This document shows, piece after piece, positions 1 to 11,744 of a DNA stretch of 64,000 bases (position 1 is its first letter; every line of letters begins with the position of its first letter). Origin of the DNA: Parelaphostrongylus tenuis (Eukaryota > Nematoda > Chromadorea > Rhabditida > Metastrongylidae); NCBI GenBank assembly GCA_019055375.1, contig JAHQIW010007341.1, positions 18,551 to 82,550 on the forward strand, given 5' to 3'. The translations under genes were made by a program, and so were the position numbers. The notes beneath the pieces were generated by a model that saw nothing but the letters and a program-made list of their open reading frames with translations, was not told where the DNA came from and did no database searches.

Positions 1-930
1 ATCAAAAGGCATTGGTATTTGTACTGACGAAACAACCGTAGCCGTTCAAATGCAATCGACAATCCAATCACTCTGGAAGAACATCACGTTGGGTGATCTT
101 GTCACCTTACGCAGTGTAGCATGTTCGGTGTCGATTTCTTATAATAGGGGTGGGTAGCTACATGGCATGTGCCTCTGATGAGGTTTGCTAGAAATTCGAA
201 ACGTACGTGTAGCACTAGAATTGCCATAACGACCTCGTGAAAGGCTCAAAACATCTTAGCAATCTATATTATCCTTTCGCCATGTAGATGTGCAGATGTC
301 CTCCTTCTTTATACAACCTATCCATCGTTATGAGAAATTCGACCAGTTTTTATGCTTCAGAGGTTTCCTTACGTGCAAATAAGGTAATTTCATGCTCGTG
401 CTCAATCCAATTGAATTATTATGAATATGTCTCTTTTTTGGTTTTATCGATCTCAATACAACGTCTCTTCTGAAAGTACGAATTGAAGTGTTTTACAACG
501 TCAAGTTGTCTTCGTTGTCACATTTCTCAGTTGAAGTGACCTTGCGCCACTTTTCTTGTGTGCGGTTTTTTTTTGTTGCCCAAATACCTGGTATTTTTAT
601 AATTTTCTAATATTTGAAATGTAAGTACGAAATGGTCGAGATCTAGAAGGCTTTTTTATCATAATCAAAACCTAGGCTATTTTTTTCCATAAATCCTGCA
701 GCTTACACGGGATTGCTACAACATAAAAATATAGCGACCATTCACTTAAGGATAAAAGAAAAGTCACTTTTGCGAATTACTTAGGCTAATATTTGGATCT
801 ATTCGCTTTCGACTATTTGTTGGGGTTATGAACTGTTTCAGTAAGTGGTATAGCATACTGTTATGTCTTCATATAAGGTTTGGCACTAGAGCAATAAACA
901 CAAAAATAATAACCAGAAGTGATTAAAATG
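1..930. other. No gene recognised
   Basis: AT-rich sequence with only short open frames. I see no domain, splice-bounded exon or repeat family of this window in it. Confidence 0.5.
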
Positions 931-981
931 TCATGATTTTCTTATCGTTCAATTGCGCATTTTCTTACAAACGTTTAAGTA

Positions 982-1230
982 TACAGTTCGCCTATACTTG
1001 CTCTGAGATGGAGCGTCCTGGAAACAAATTCGCTTGGTACTCGTGCACGATTGGTGCTCAAGTATGCAGTTCGCCTATACTTGCTTTGAGATGGAGCGTC
1101 CTGGAAACAAATTCGCTTGGTACTCGTGCACGATTGGTGCTTAAGTATACAGTTCGCCTATACTTACTTTGAGATGGAGCGTCCTGGAAACAAATTCGCT
1201 TGATACTCGTGCACGATTGGTGCTTAAGGG
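982..1230 (+). repeat. 83-bp tandem repeat, three copies
   Basis: The marker GATGGAGCGTCCTGG starts at 1007, 1090 and 1173, a period of 83 bp. Copies differ at only a few positions, so the amplification is younger than the surrounding mariner debris. The unit spans the inner part of the left inverted end of the host element. Confidence 0.9.
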
Positions 1231-1231
1231 A

Positions 1232-1363
1232 AGTGCTAGTGAAGCGGTGCACAACATTAATGGAGCTTGAGGCGGTGATACAGTCGCAGAGAGGACGGCT
1301 AGGAAGTGGTTCGTGAAGCTCAAAGCTGAAGAGAACAGTCTGGAGGATGAGTCAAGCTCGGGT
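1232..1363 (+). pseudogene. Mariner transposase N-terminal fragment
   Basis: One frame reads SASEAVHNINGA, a stop, then GGDTVAERTARKWFVKL and NSLEDESSSG. This is the pattern of the mariner N-terminal helix-turn-helix region: a first helix with E-A, then the V-ERT--RWF helix, then the SLEDEPRSGRP-like linker to the catalytic domain. An internal TGA and the absence of any D,D34D catalytic part show it is inactive. Family assignment to mariner is firm from the W(F) and SLED motifs; the subfamily is not determined. Confidence 0.7.
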
Positions 1364-1861
1364 AATTCACAGAAGCTTCATCAATCTTACGTCCCTCTTC
1401 GCTAGCATTTTCCTCTACGCGCCATTCGTGCTAAATACCAAGCGAATGTGTTCCCACTACAGCTCCATCTTGAAGCACAGTATAGGCAAGTTGTCTACTA
1501 AGCCGTTAGCAAGGAAATGCGCAACTGAACAGTACCAAAATCTTGCAGTCTAATAACTTCTGATTAACAAATCTGGTGTTTATTGCTTTAGTGTCACAGC
1601 TTATGAGAAGATCTAATATTTGCCCTCGTTCGAGAATTGTGCTCGAGCGTTAGACACCCCAAGCTGTAAACTTAACATCTTGGCAACCTCATGTCAATGC
1701 ATTGAGGACAATTCGTCCAAACACAATAGCTTGTTGATCTATACCGAGTCTCAGTAGAAGTTCGTTTTTGAAATGATCCTTATTCCACGTTCATTGTAAC
1801 ATGTTTTGTTCAAAAATTAATTGCTTTTTCCACAACGTGATCGGAGGGTAACTGATTTTTT

Positions 1862-2045
1862 CATTTGAATTGAGTGGTGCACAAAATCATCTCAGCCGAG
1901 AGTTGAACCCGCGCTTCACCCTTACCGTGGCTGAAAAAAGAGTGTTCGCGCAGTCGCGGCCTTTGTGGTGTTAGTTGTAACAGGCTCTCGCGTAAGGATG
2001 GGACGCGGGTTCAGCTCCCAGCCAAACTCGGCTTTTTGTGTATAA
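1862..2045. repeat. Two tRNA-like SINE pieces, opposite strands
   Basis: At 1872-1930 the sequence GAGAGTTGAACCCGCG is a tRNA B box read on the minus strand, next to GAGTGGTGCACAAAA, as in the SINE-B copies elsewhere. At about 1960-2025 a B box, GCGGGTTCAGCTCCCAGCC, is read on the plus strand after an A-box-like GTGGTGTTAGTTGTAAC. They are head to head. Neither folds as an intact tRNA. Confidence 0.45.
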
Positions 2046-4072
2046 CTCAGTCTTCATAGATGAATTTTTCAATATCTTCTGCTAGGAAGCAATGAAATCG
2101 AAAATCATAAGTTATACAATTGCTTTATATCTGCCAGAAGTGGTTTGATCTCAGGTGCAATGGAGTCGGTCCGTTCAATCATGGGTCGAAGCGAAACCCA
2201 TATTATGAACAGTTCAGTAATATTCTTGCAATGAAATTGATAGCAGGGATGCTTGTTTTTCAGAAAGGTTTTCATATGGCTGTATTTATGTTGTTCCTTA
2301 ACTAAAAGAAATATACTTGGATGCTAGAACGGTCCTTTTTTATGAATTGTGCGACCATTCCGTATGTAAATATTGATGAAGAAAAGTTGATATCATTTAG
2401 CCTTGAACACATATTGTTTATGAAAACATTCGGTATGTAGTGATTCTATCCATCTCGCAGAGATCTCTCTGCTCCTACCTGTATATCATCTGTGTCAAAA
2501 AATTTTGCCATAACATATTTGTCGTCAAAATTGTCATATCTTCAAAAGTTTTCAAGACCATTACTCGCTTTATTTCGTCTACCTCAACCATATTATGCTA
2601 GGAGAGAGGGTTCATACCTTAACTGAGGTCATTTATTTCATCCCAAAAATTTCCATACATCAAATCAAATCAAATTATTTCCTTTGAGATGGTCAATAAA
2701 TATATCACGCGCTTTCATGTTCTTATCTACTTAACGGTCAACTTCAGAACTACATACCGCTCCAAACTATAATCGATTTTTTTCTATATTATGCCTTCAT
2801 TCAAACATCTTTATGACGTATCAAAGAAGAGAATTCAAATCTTTCGCATAAACCGTAATCACTCTGCTAATTCAATCTCGACTGAGTCCGTCCTGTTACA
2901 CTTTCTATCCGTCTCTGATCGATGGTGAAAATCCCGCCAAAATTGACAAAAAGATCGTCTGTGGCTTGCACTTTTTTGGTTTTTTTGATGAAATGCATTT
3001 GTTATCGCCAAATCTTATCGTTCTCTGGCACTCTGATAGCAACCTTACGCCCTTACGCGTCTTACTCATTTTCTGTTTACAATTTTAATCTTTGCTGTAA
3101 ATTCCATTCTTCTTTTCCAGCCCAGATATTTTAATCTCATTCCTTTAATTCGTAGCTTTTTCTTGTTTTCACGATGTATATCTCTTAACACATTATGTTC
3201 TATTTGCCGGATTCGAACGAAAGTTGCTTCACCAGGAGATAACGGCAGGGAAATCGAGAATTTCATAAACCTCTAATAGAATTCAGTAAAGATTATTATC
3301 ACTCCAACCCCACTCCATCCCAGAGATTTTTGGTCTTCATTTAGCGGACTATTCACAATTACTTTTCGATTTCTCGTAACATCTGAAGTATTTTGGAAAC
3401 AAAAATAGCGTTTTGAGTGATCACTTTAGAGCACAGAAAAGAAATTTGTTCATGAATTGGCTGACTCTAGACTCAGGGCTAATTGATATCTTTTCCAACG
3501 ACACTGTGGAAGGATGAGTGGAAGAGGGTGGTATGTGTAAAGAATGTCGTACTTTGACCTGGAGGTCGTCGTTTGGCGGTCATTAGTACACTCTCGGCAG
3601 GCGGCACCACCGATACGGTCGGTCTTTGTCCAACCACCTGCTTGGTAACTTGACTAACTTTTGGTGCATTCAACCACTATGGTTTACTTCTAAGCTCCGA
3701 CTCTGATAGCATAGGGAGATAGAGAACGTGGTATCCTGTGTCTATGAATCCTCCCTATCGGATGAAATAATTCAGTAGTAATTGTTTAGCATAGATCTGA
3801 CTGGGTGATTATCCTCGTTTCTCCCTAGGCATAGTGTGGATACCTCGGAGACTCAGTGGAAACTATCGTGCTCCCTTGTATTGTGGTGGTCTTTTACCTC
3901 TGCGAGCCCTCTTATAGTTGTTTATTACTACTTATTCCATGTATCGATATCGATCTCCGTTGTTTAGAGTTTTTTCCCACAATTGTCGAGTTTTTCCCAA
4001 TCTCCTATCTCTCATATTGTCGTCTATTTTCTCCTTTCAAAAATAGTCTATGAAATAATAAATCGTCTCAGG
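2046..4072. other. Intergenic stretch upstream of perilipin
   Basis: No gene is supported. On the minus strand at 3479-3673 a short open frame has balanced, protein-like composition (TKQVVGQRPTVSVVPPAES), bounded upstream by a stop and by an ATAG that could be an acceptor. I do not recognise it, and it could be a chance frame. The last part should hold the promoter and outron of the perilipin gene. Confidence 0.4.
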
Positions 4073-4081
4073 CTTTCCAGA
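4073..4081 (+). promoter_or_regulatory. Probable spliced-leader trans-splice acceptor
   Basis: CTTTCCAG is followed by a single A and then the perilipin ATG at 4082. A pyrimidine-rich TTTCCAG placed this close to the start codon, with no donor or coding exon visible before it, is the standard form of a nematode SL1 acceptor. It fixes the choice of start codon. The use of a spliced leader is inferred, not seen. Confidence 0.7.
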
Positions 4082-7000
4082 ATGCAAGCTGATGAGAATT
4101 TGCCACACATCGATCAGCAGAGGACCGGACTAGATTACTCCAGTTACTACAACTATCTGCTACAAAACCCTTGGATTCAGAAGGTATCCCGTACTATTAA
4201 CTTCCATCTCCTAAGGTTATCCAGTGATCATAGGTCATGGAATAATCTTGAAATCTTTGTCTTATTTACAATTTAGGTAATCGCGACTTATGATTGGACA
4301 AAGCACAGATCTAAACTACTAGAGTCTGCCCTCGATAGTGTAGAAAGTCGTGTTTCGACCGTAGCACACTCAGCTACAAGGAGGGTTCTGGATGCTCATC
4401 AAAACTACATTATTCGTCCAAGAGAAGCCGTTAGTTCCGTGTATACTGCAGGTAAACAAGATACGGATTGTTTTTTTTCTTCACATATCATAAACACACG
4501 GACCTCTGACCGTTGTGTCACATGAGTTCCTAGATTTTTTGTATCGGTATTGATTCTACAAACATAGAGGAGCTGATCAATAGTGAACGTAAGAGATTTA
4601 CTCTTTTCTAGAAAGTTATTATTAGATTGGCTCTAATTACTGTTTCATCAAAGTGGCCAATGTGTGTTGATCATTGCTATTGGGTACCTTTAAAAATAAT
4701 GACGGATTTGGACGGTAACTCTAGAATGCTACAACTTGTTTCCAACAAGGTTCTTTCTATGAAGTCTTAGTAAATAATATCTGTACAATGTCATTCGGTT
4801 GGGATAGAGTCCATAGTTCTGGAAAAGAGGCTCTCTCGATACCACAAAGATGATAAATAAAATCCATTCGGCTGTCGCTTTAACGTCTTCCTTCTCCTCA
4901 TCACCGATGAAACAAGCGGTTGTCTACAGTCCAGTAGTTCTCGTTGTGGTCATCGACTTTGCATCATTCGTTTCCTTGTTGCTATTTCTACTCATAGGAT
5001 TCATTACAGTAGATTTTCTTACTATTTTTGGCCATTATCATACTCTAACATAAAGGTGTGGTCAGTGCGTAGCCATTAGTGAGCCAACCATTGAAGCAGA
5101 TCATTCAAATGTTGCTCAACGCTGTTTCTTAATTTAAGGTTTCCTATATTAACGTGCGTTATCTTTAGGTGTTCGAGTTCTTCATATTATGTGCCAAATG
5201 AAATCTCTGAACTCTAAGGACGATTTAGCACATTCAGGTGTTGAAAAGACAAAGTCAGTCATGGAAACGTCGAAATATGTCGTCGTGCAAGGTGGAACAT
5301 TCGGAATTGGTGCAGCAGTGGTGGCGACACAGGTTCGTAATATTCGAAATTTCCTCCAAAAAATGCGAACTGATGTATTTTCCTCATCTAGAGTTTACTG
5401 TTGATTTTTGTGAGGAACTCGCTTCTTCACAATACTCTTCATCGAAGTATAATTAGAGTGAACCACTTTTTAGTTACAGTAATCATTATATTGTTATAAA
5501 TATTACTACAACGTTCTTCTAACACCCCTGGAATTCATTTTACTTTAACTTACTTTTCAAAAAAATTTGTATAACTTCTTAACTCCGCTGGCTAGAAATT
5601 TCACCAAAATTTTTGACAACTATTAGGCTTATTCTCTGAATAACAACATTCTAGTAGTATTTTATGGAAAAGTGTTTCATAGCCGAAAAAACGAATCTTT
5701 TTTCTAATTCACTGGACTTAGAATGTTATAGACTAATGCGCTGAAATTCTGTAGATGACGTCAGAAGACTTAATACTTTCATTTTATTTAGAATAAGCTA
5801 TAATTTAGTATTCCACTTTGCATAATTTTCAATCTATTATTATCCTCCTGTTTAGCTGAGTCTGGCACTATCTAGTGGATGTGCTCTTCTATTTATCAAT
5901 TCTGTTGGAGAGGTTCAGAAAACTGGTCAGGAATTTCTAAACTCCATTCTAAACGCTGAAAAAGCGGTAGAGCAGAAAATTTGGGCAGCTGTTGAAGAAG
6001 GCATGCGTGTCGCTAAGGTTTATAAATGTTTTTTGCTGCTTTAGTGTTCAGATGACTTCTCTTTTCATGCATCATTGTTTAGATTCCTGTGGATAAAGTG
6101 ACTGAGGGCACTAATATCTTTTTGGACATTGCGAGCGTCTTAGTGGAACGATCTTTTGGCATTGTGATTGAAGAAAATGCAGACAGCTCGGTGAAACAGC
6201 GTGTAAGCCTCCTTTCGCGCAAAATCGTTGACGCCTTCAACAATCAAGTATCGTTTAATATTGACTTTATTCAACAAATTTACGATTTTTTGGATACTAT
6301 TTTGAAATTTTTAAGGCACATTCGAAAGTTATCGATCCTGTCACTGCTCCGCTTCGAGTTCTTCTCGACCAACTTAGGAAGAGCTTTGTTCTGGTGAGAG
6401 CTCTTTACGGTCTAAACAACTACAAGATTGAATGTTTTTCACGGCAATCGAAATTAAAGGTCGATTATGTACGTGATAAAGGCGAATGGGCACTGGAAAA
6501 AGTTGGAGGACTATCATCGTCAGTATATGACCTGAAGACACGAATCGAGAGCGAAGCTAAGGAGTATAGTACAAGACCGGAAGAACTACTGATGAGGACT
6601 ATTCAATCTACATCTTCACAGCTGAGTGAAAATCTCCAGGCGCTGAAAGATAAGCAGGTTTCTGAAAGTGACTACATTTTCTAACGTCTTTTTTATTTGG
6701 GATTAACTTTTTATTTGTATATTTTTTCAACTTTCATATTGTTTATGACATAATTCTTACTACTGAGACTGATAATTGCAAAAATTGTCCCATTAATTTC
6801 GAGTGTTTCAGTAAGACCACGCTCAAATTTTAATATATCTAATAATAAATATTCGAGCCAACATGTCAGACCACATGACATGTTGGTCCAAATAATAATT
6901 ATGTAAGGTCGTAAAAATTGAAATTGGAGAAATGGAAGAAAAGAAAAAAACAGCGAAAAAAGAGTTTCTACCGCACTTTTTTCTCAGAGCGAGCACTACG

Positions 7001-8545
7001 TTGTATTAGTAACCTTGATTTCGTTATATAAGCAGAGGAACTGACCATCTCTTGATTACCTTGGTTACCCGAATTGATTATAATCTGGCTCAATATCTCA
7101 ATGCAGATAACACCATATTCGATTTCTAGATCTTCGGTGATGGCACCAAAGTCGAATCCTTCATCGCCTATTTACATGAGCTTGACACAAATTTGGGAGA
7201 ATCAAACAATATCTATGAAGTCAGAGATGAGGTTAGTAATTTATACACTTATTAGCTCTTAATCTCTAGTTACGGAGTGAATTTCAAATAACTGCTGGAT
7301 TGTCCAGATGGCAGCCAGTGAAATGAAGCGTTCAAATCCTTTTGGGGAGTCGTCATGGTCTTCAAATAGACTGGAGTGAAATTTCGAAGACATGAATGTA
7401 ATAGTTCTAATCTGATTTCGGCTTGTCCAGCTGCTCAGCTTCGTTGACCGTGCAGCAAACAAGCGCTCGGTCGTTGAACAGAGGACGGCACCTATTGATA
7501 TTATTTTTTATTGTTTCTCTAACAGCTATCATATTAATTTGTGTGGCGGTGAACCGCTAAGATAAAAGGGAAAGGATGATAACGAAGAGTGCTATCTTTG
7601 GACTGCTAGAGTGAAGCATTCGTAAACTGATCAACGCCTAAGAACTTCAACTACGCTATCACAAACTCTTGCCATTTGCCGATAAATTATTCCGTTTATC
7701 AATGAATTGGAGCACAAATTAACCTATGGCAGGCATACGGTATATGGTATATCAAGATTTCTTAGTGTAAACTTGTTTTGTGACTGATGAAAAATGATTT
7801 GTTAGGAGTGCTAAGATTATAAAGCTGTTGATTAGTTAAGATTATAAAGCTGTTTTGTGGCAACGCAGATAGTAAATAAATTCAAAACTCGTTTGACCTT
7901 ATTGAAATGACGAACTAAGTTTAATGGTGTTTTTATACGTTTACATGTCAAATGCTGAAATAGTCGAAGTAAAAACAGTCGGTAGAAGTTTAAATCAAAC
8001 GACTGAGATTATTCTTATAGGTTACGTAGTATCATGATTATCGGAAAGAAATTTGTAGATGTGGATTCCCCTAAGGGTTGACAGTTTTTCTTTTCGATGA
8101 AATATCTGGCTAGTTCGTCGTTTCATTCAATCTGAATATTTTTTAAATTCGTTGCCATAAAAAAGGGTTTAGGAGTTGCGGGTTAGATTTTTTGAGTATA
8201 AACTCGTTCTTTACGCAGGCTATAGCGATTTGAAGAATCACTTTAAGGGCCAATTTGGTGTACGGTGTTCGCACGTTGCGAAAAAATTTGTGCAGATCTG
8301 CTTTGCTCAACAATACGAAGAAGATGGAACGTTTGCTAACAATGTGCATAAAAGTTCTGCCTTTGAACTAATCGCCTGCAAGAACACTTGCTTTATTTTT
8401 TGAAGACAATGAAACTGCCTTTTCATGTTTATTTTTAATGTCTTCATTGTTTTTACAGGTGCTTTCCGAAGCTACTCAGCGTTTTTCTGAAGTGTCAACT
8501 TGGATTTCTAACCTCCTGAACGGTGAGAAACAAAGCAGTGATTGA
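4082..8545 (+). CDS. plin-1: Perilipin (lipid droplet coat protein), nine exons
   Basis: Predicted exons are 4082-4183, 4277-4451, 5169-5332, 5856-6017, 6083-6247, 6316-6393, 6460-6657, 7130-7231 and 8459-8545 (TGA). All junctions are GT/AG and in phase, giving about 410 residues. Perilipins coat cytoplasmic lipid droplets and control access of lipases. Residues 1-34 lead into a PAT-like part (NPWIQKVIATYDWTKHRSK, then ESALDSVESRVSTVAHSA). Residues about 115-165 hold the VEKTK segment, then the hydrophobic, Gly/Ala-rich VVVQGGTFGIGAAVVATQ continuing into LSLALSSGCALLFINSVG. The C-terminal half is amphipathic helix (EKAVEQKIWAAVEEGMR; APLRVLLDQLRKSF; VRDKGEWALEKVGG), matching the helical bundle of the family. 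Length fits invertebrate perilipins. Two points are open: intron 6394-6459 is 66 bases, stop-free and in frame, so it may be retained; GTAAGC at 6212 is an alternative in-frame donor. Family call rests on recognised motifs, not on a search. Confidence 0.82.
6812..6910. repeat. Palindromic remnant of the hammerhead repeat in a perilipin intron
   Basis: Within the intron 6658-7129 the sequence reads AAGACCACGCTCAAATTTTA, then GAGCCAACATGTCA-GACC-ACATGACATGTTGG and CAAATAATAATTATG. These are the two opposite-strand copies of the flank found beside the hammerhead ribozymes at 34, 38, 51 and 60 kb, joined at their ends with the ribozyme itself missing. Confidence 0.6.
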
Positions 8546-8734
8546 TGTATGTGTTGAAGAGTCTGTGTGTTCTCATGCTATTACAAGACAGATGTTGCTC
8601 ATCATATGACCTTTAATATTTCTGTTTGTATGGAGTGTCGTTGGATTTCTGCTGTGATGCCAACCTCACCATACTAAAACATTCATACTAATGTGTAAGC
8701 TCTATATAAGATTATTACTATCGCGTTGTATCTC

Positions 8735-8740
8735 AATAAA
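8735..8740 (+). other. Polyadenylation signal of perilipin
   Basis: AATAAA lies 190 bases after the perilipin stop codon and is the first canonical signal downstream. Confidence 0.55.
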
Positions 8741-8811
8741 TATGACTTTACCTCCAATTTGGCTGCAAACTATCATCATGCCTAGTAGATGTACGTAAAA
8801 GGATAACAAAA

Positions 8812-9110
8812 ATGGCAGCCCAGTGGTTAGTGATGCGGTGTATCAGGAAGGAAAGGTGATAAGCAAGACCTTCTTTCAACCACTCCTGAAACTCTTGCAT
8901 TCAATCAGCGAGCGCTTAGTGGAGGCCCCTTCTCGACTACCCCCATAATTGCATGTGGAATCATCTCGACCAGTATGTACGATATTCTAAGAAGCGAAAA
9001 CCTCAAGTAGGCTCAACTAACACATGTATTCTAACAAACCTTTGTGGAGGGCGATGCGATGGAATGAGTCGAATGCAACAAATGCTGGGTTCCGCCCAGT
9101 AAATTATGGT
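8812..9110 (+). repeat. Possible tRNA-derived SINE, family F
   Basis: GGCAGCCCAGTGGTTAGTGA is a good tRNA A box, followed by GTGTATCAGGAAGGAAAGGT and GATAAG as in the copies at 16.5 and 22.8 kb. No clear B box remains. The right boundary is a guess. Confidence 0.3.
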
Positions 9111-9294
9111 TCTAGGTCGTGAATGAAAGAATAAGTAAATAATAAATATAGGGTTCTGCAGTTGAGAGCGAGAGATGTTTCAAGGGCACATCTTTCTTCT
9201 AGCCATTGCTAACCGGATGAGGAACCGGACGGAACGAATGAGACTCGCATCCACACGTACTCAGCACTTTAGTCTTTTATTTGATCCGTCATAG

Positions 9295-9512
9295 TATTTT
9301 CTTTTTTTTTCACTCTGCGGATCTCAGCACTTCTAGCATTCAATTCGTTTTTCGTCTTCTTCTTAAACGGCGTAAAATCTTGTTGAGCGAGTTCCCTTGC
9401 AATCTTGAGGGCCATAGGATGTTATTGTTGACTGCCGGAGAGAAGTGGCTGTGGAGCTCGACTCCACGCGCACCGTGACCAACATCACAACCACTCGGCT
9501 ACGGTGCCCTCA
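9295..9512 (-). repeat. tRNA-derived SINE, family A, copy 1
   Basis: Read on the minus strand, GTAGCCGAGTGGTTGTGATG (9502-9483) is a near-consensus A box and GGAGTCGAGCTCC (9465-9453) a degenerate B box. A family-specific tail follows (CCGGCAGTCAACAATAAC, GAAGAAGACGAAAAACG, GAATGCTAGAAGTGC) ending in an A-rich stretch. The tail recurs at 46.5, 49.6 and 62.7 kb. The short ORFs inside it are not genes. Confidence 0.7.
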
Positions 9513-9514
9513 TC

Positions 9515-10125
9515 CACACACGGTCACTAGAAAAATCACTGCTCATTGAAAGCACACTGTGTAAAGGGAAGAGGTCAGCATAGTTGGAAGAACTAGCTCG
9601 TCTATATCCAACGAGAAGTATTTAGAGTTTAATTTACGTTAACCTACATGGAATGGAATATGGAGTGCTAAATGTGCCACATATAATAAACGATACATTA
9701 AAGAAACTCGTCAAAACACCTGTAGTAATGTAAAGCGCTACTGAGTGGCGCAAGCATAGGACACCTTCTTTGTCATAAGGTTAGTGTTTGGCGGTACCAA
9801 CATTAGCCAGCGTTATATCTCTTCACATATAGAAGACCGGCGCAGCCAACTGCTCGTCAATCGCTTACTTTTTCTACATTTTACTATTTGATAATAATTC
9901 GACATTAGAATTATTACGAAATACCAAACCCATGGCTTCTAACATTCGATTCATTTACCTGCATCCAACACTCAAGAAAGTGGCTAGAACATTTTGCGTG
10001 TGACATCAGCTGCTCCTTATAATACTTCTCGCCTTCATAAGAATAGTGCTGACCAAATCGAAAATTCTTTTTATTTGACCTCTTTTAGCGGTTGTATGAT
10101 GTTACAGATGTACTCACTCATGTAG
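9515..10125. other. No gene recognised
   Basis: No coding domain or repeat family of this window seen. Confidence 0.45.
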
Positions 10126-10127
10126 AG

Positions 10128-10225
10128 TGATGTGGCGCGACTTTTACGTCACCCGGGATTTGAACTCAGATCTTACTCTTTCCAGCAGCAAGTACTAAAC
10201 CGTTGCACCACTGACGCTCGTTTTG
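10128..10225 (-). repeat. tRNA-like fragment
   Basis: On the minus strand, GCGTCAGTGGTGCAACGG gives an A box and GAGTTCAAATCCCGGG a B box with the right spacing. The arms around them do not pair as a full tRNA, so I read it as a SINE head. A similar tRNA-like head on the plus strand lies at 10548-10625 (GTGCAACGAGTTAGAGCAC, then GAGTTCGAGTTCC). Confidence 0.5.
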
Positions 10226-10547
10226 TCATCACTCCCATGCTACAACGCATCTATCTGTCAGCAGCCAAGCGTCAACGGTTTGACCCAGCTGGTCGACATC
10301 GATACCGAGCTCACTCACGCTGACAGATATTCGGTATTAGATGATCACATCACTGAGTATACCTGTAACATCATACCACCACTAAAAGCGGTCAGATATA
10401 AAGCCCTCGATTTCATAATCCAATAAACAGTATCTGTCAGCTTGACTAGGTTCAATGTCAATACCAACTACTTGTGCCAAATCGTTGACGGAGTTGGTTG
10501 CTAAGAGACAGATGAGTTGTAGCGCAGAAAGAGTGATGGCAGAACGA

Positions 10548-10625
10548 GCGTGAATAGTGCAACGAGTTAGAGCACGCGATCCCGGATAGAGTAAGATACG
10601 AGTTCGAGTTCCGCTGTTGCAAATA
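10548..10625 (+). repeat. tRNA-like fragment
   Basis: A-box-like GTGCAACGAGTTAGAGCACG and B-box-like GAGTTCGAGTTCCGC are about 45 bases apart. Same kind of SINE head as at 10128-10225 but on the other strand. Confidence 0.45.
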
Positions 10626-10689
10626 CTGTTGAATCAAGACTGTGATTGTTTATAATTGTTTGCTTTATATGAAAATACATATAGCCCTG

Positions 10690-11077
10690 TCACTTGCCAG
10701 CATTTCATATAGTTCTAGATACCGAACATTGCTTAGTTTTTCAAAGATCTGAGGCACGCAAACCGGCTAGGCTGCGAATGCCAATCAAATTTCAGAACAC
10801 TTCGTTAAAGTGAAAGTGGGCAGTGTCTTAATTTCTTAGCGTGACTGAAGTATGAGACCATGCCTATGCGGCTCAACTTTCATGGGCTCTCTCTGATGTG
10901 TGTTTTCTTCTCATTTATGTACAATGTAGCCTTCTTTCTTACTTCGTTTGGTCCATTGAGCATCGTCTCTGCTTCAGTCGTACTCCCCTCAATGATAACG
11001 ATGTCATCTACTAAGGTGGAAAGAAAGTTCTGGGGCACTTGTAAAAAACTGAAAATTTTTGCATGAACTTCAAACAA
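10690..11077 (-). pseudogene. RTE-type LINE reverse transcriptase fragment
   Basis: On the minus strand one frame reads LSTLVDDIVIIEG, then STTEAETMLN and LYINEKKTHIRE. This is the catalytic FADDIVLI block with the following A-E-MLNDL and LNLNKTMFMRN-like blocks of RTE non-LTR retrotransposons; the first residue of the motif has changed (VDD for ADD). Further along, LIGIRSLAGLRASDL matches the region after the thumb. Frame breaks and stops between blocks show decay. The endonuclease and the 5' half are absent. Confidence 0.6.
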
Positions 11078-11089
11078 AGCAATAGCAAC

Positions 11090-11400
11090 TATTCTTCAAA
11101 AATGAAGGCCATCGTTTTCTACGGCTTTTTACCATCGGTCCGCTATCGGTGAGAAACATCAAGTTTGGCTGCCAATTCGCGAGAACTTGACAACAGTCTT
11201 CCAAAGCATCGATCAAATCTTAGTTGTTCAACTTTGTTGGACTTTCGAGCGAGGCTTGTCTTCGAGGTCAAGATTTCCGGCATTGAAGAGGGTTAGAACC
11301 AACGTCCAGCAGCAGATCTTCTTGTTGCGCTTTTCTCTTCAACCTTGTTGTTTTCATAGAGTGAAGCTTGCACTGAAAAAACCCTTTCTCCAATAATGAC
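11090..11400 (-). pseudogene. Mariner transposase N-terminal fragment, frameshifted
   Basis: On the minus strand three frames together give the mariner N-terminal pattern: SATRRSAAGRWF in one frame, LDLEDKPRSKVQQS in the next, then DLIDALEDCCQ and SRELAAKLDVSHR. These correspond to the RWF helix, the LEDKPRSGRP linker and the -TRELAEKLGVSH- helix. Several frameshifts separate them. It abuts the RTE fragment at 10690-11077, on the same strand. Confidence 0.55.
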
Positions 11401-11744
11401 GCAGTAAAACACGAACTGCGATTGTATCGTTGGACATGGAAGAGGCTTAAAAAGTGAAAACAAAGACGAATAATATCTATGCCTTCAGTGGGAAAGTCCC
11501 ACATAAGAAACTGTAATATTCCCATGATATGCATGGGAGTTATCTCATGCTTATCAAAGTGCCCCACTTTCCAATCTATTACAAGCAAAGGTTATGGGAA
11601 AATTTCTTTGAAACGTACGCTCTTTATGTCCCAATTGAGCGGCTTAATTATCCACTGCAGTTAGTCATATACCAAGTCTATTATGGACTATTCTGTATTT
11701 ACTTATTTGTTTGAATGTATCAGCTTCCATATATACCTAAGCTA

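Larger units (their letters stand above)
940..1563 (+). mobile_element. Mariner-derived element, copy H1
   Basis: The left end carries CAATTGCGCATTTTCTTAC. The right end, read on the other strand, carries GTTGCGCATTTCCTTGC followed by a similar stretch ending in CTTGCCTATACTGTGCTTCAAGATGG. These form inverted ends shared with the elements near 29.1 and 38.8 kb. The interior holds a degraded mariner transposase fragment (1232-1363), so this copy ties the family to mariner. An 83-bp block just inside the left end has been amplified to three copies. The transposase is broken and the catalytic domain is missing, so the copy is dead. Boundaries are approximate. Confidence 0.65.
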
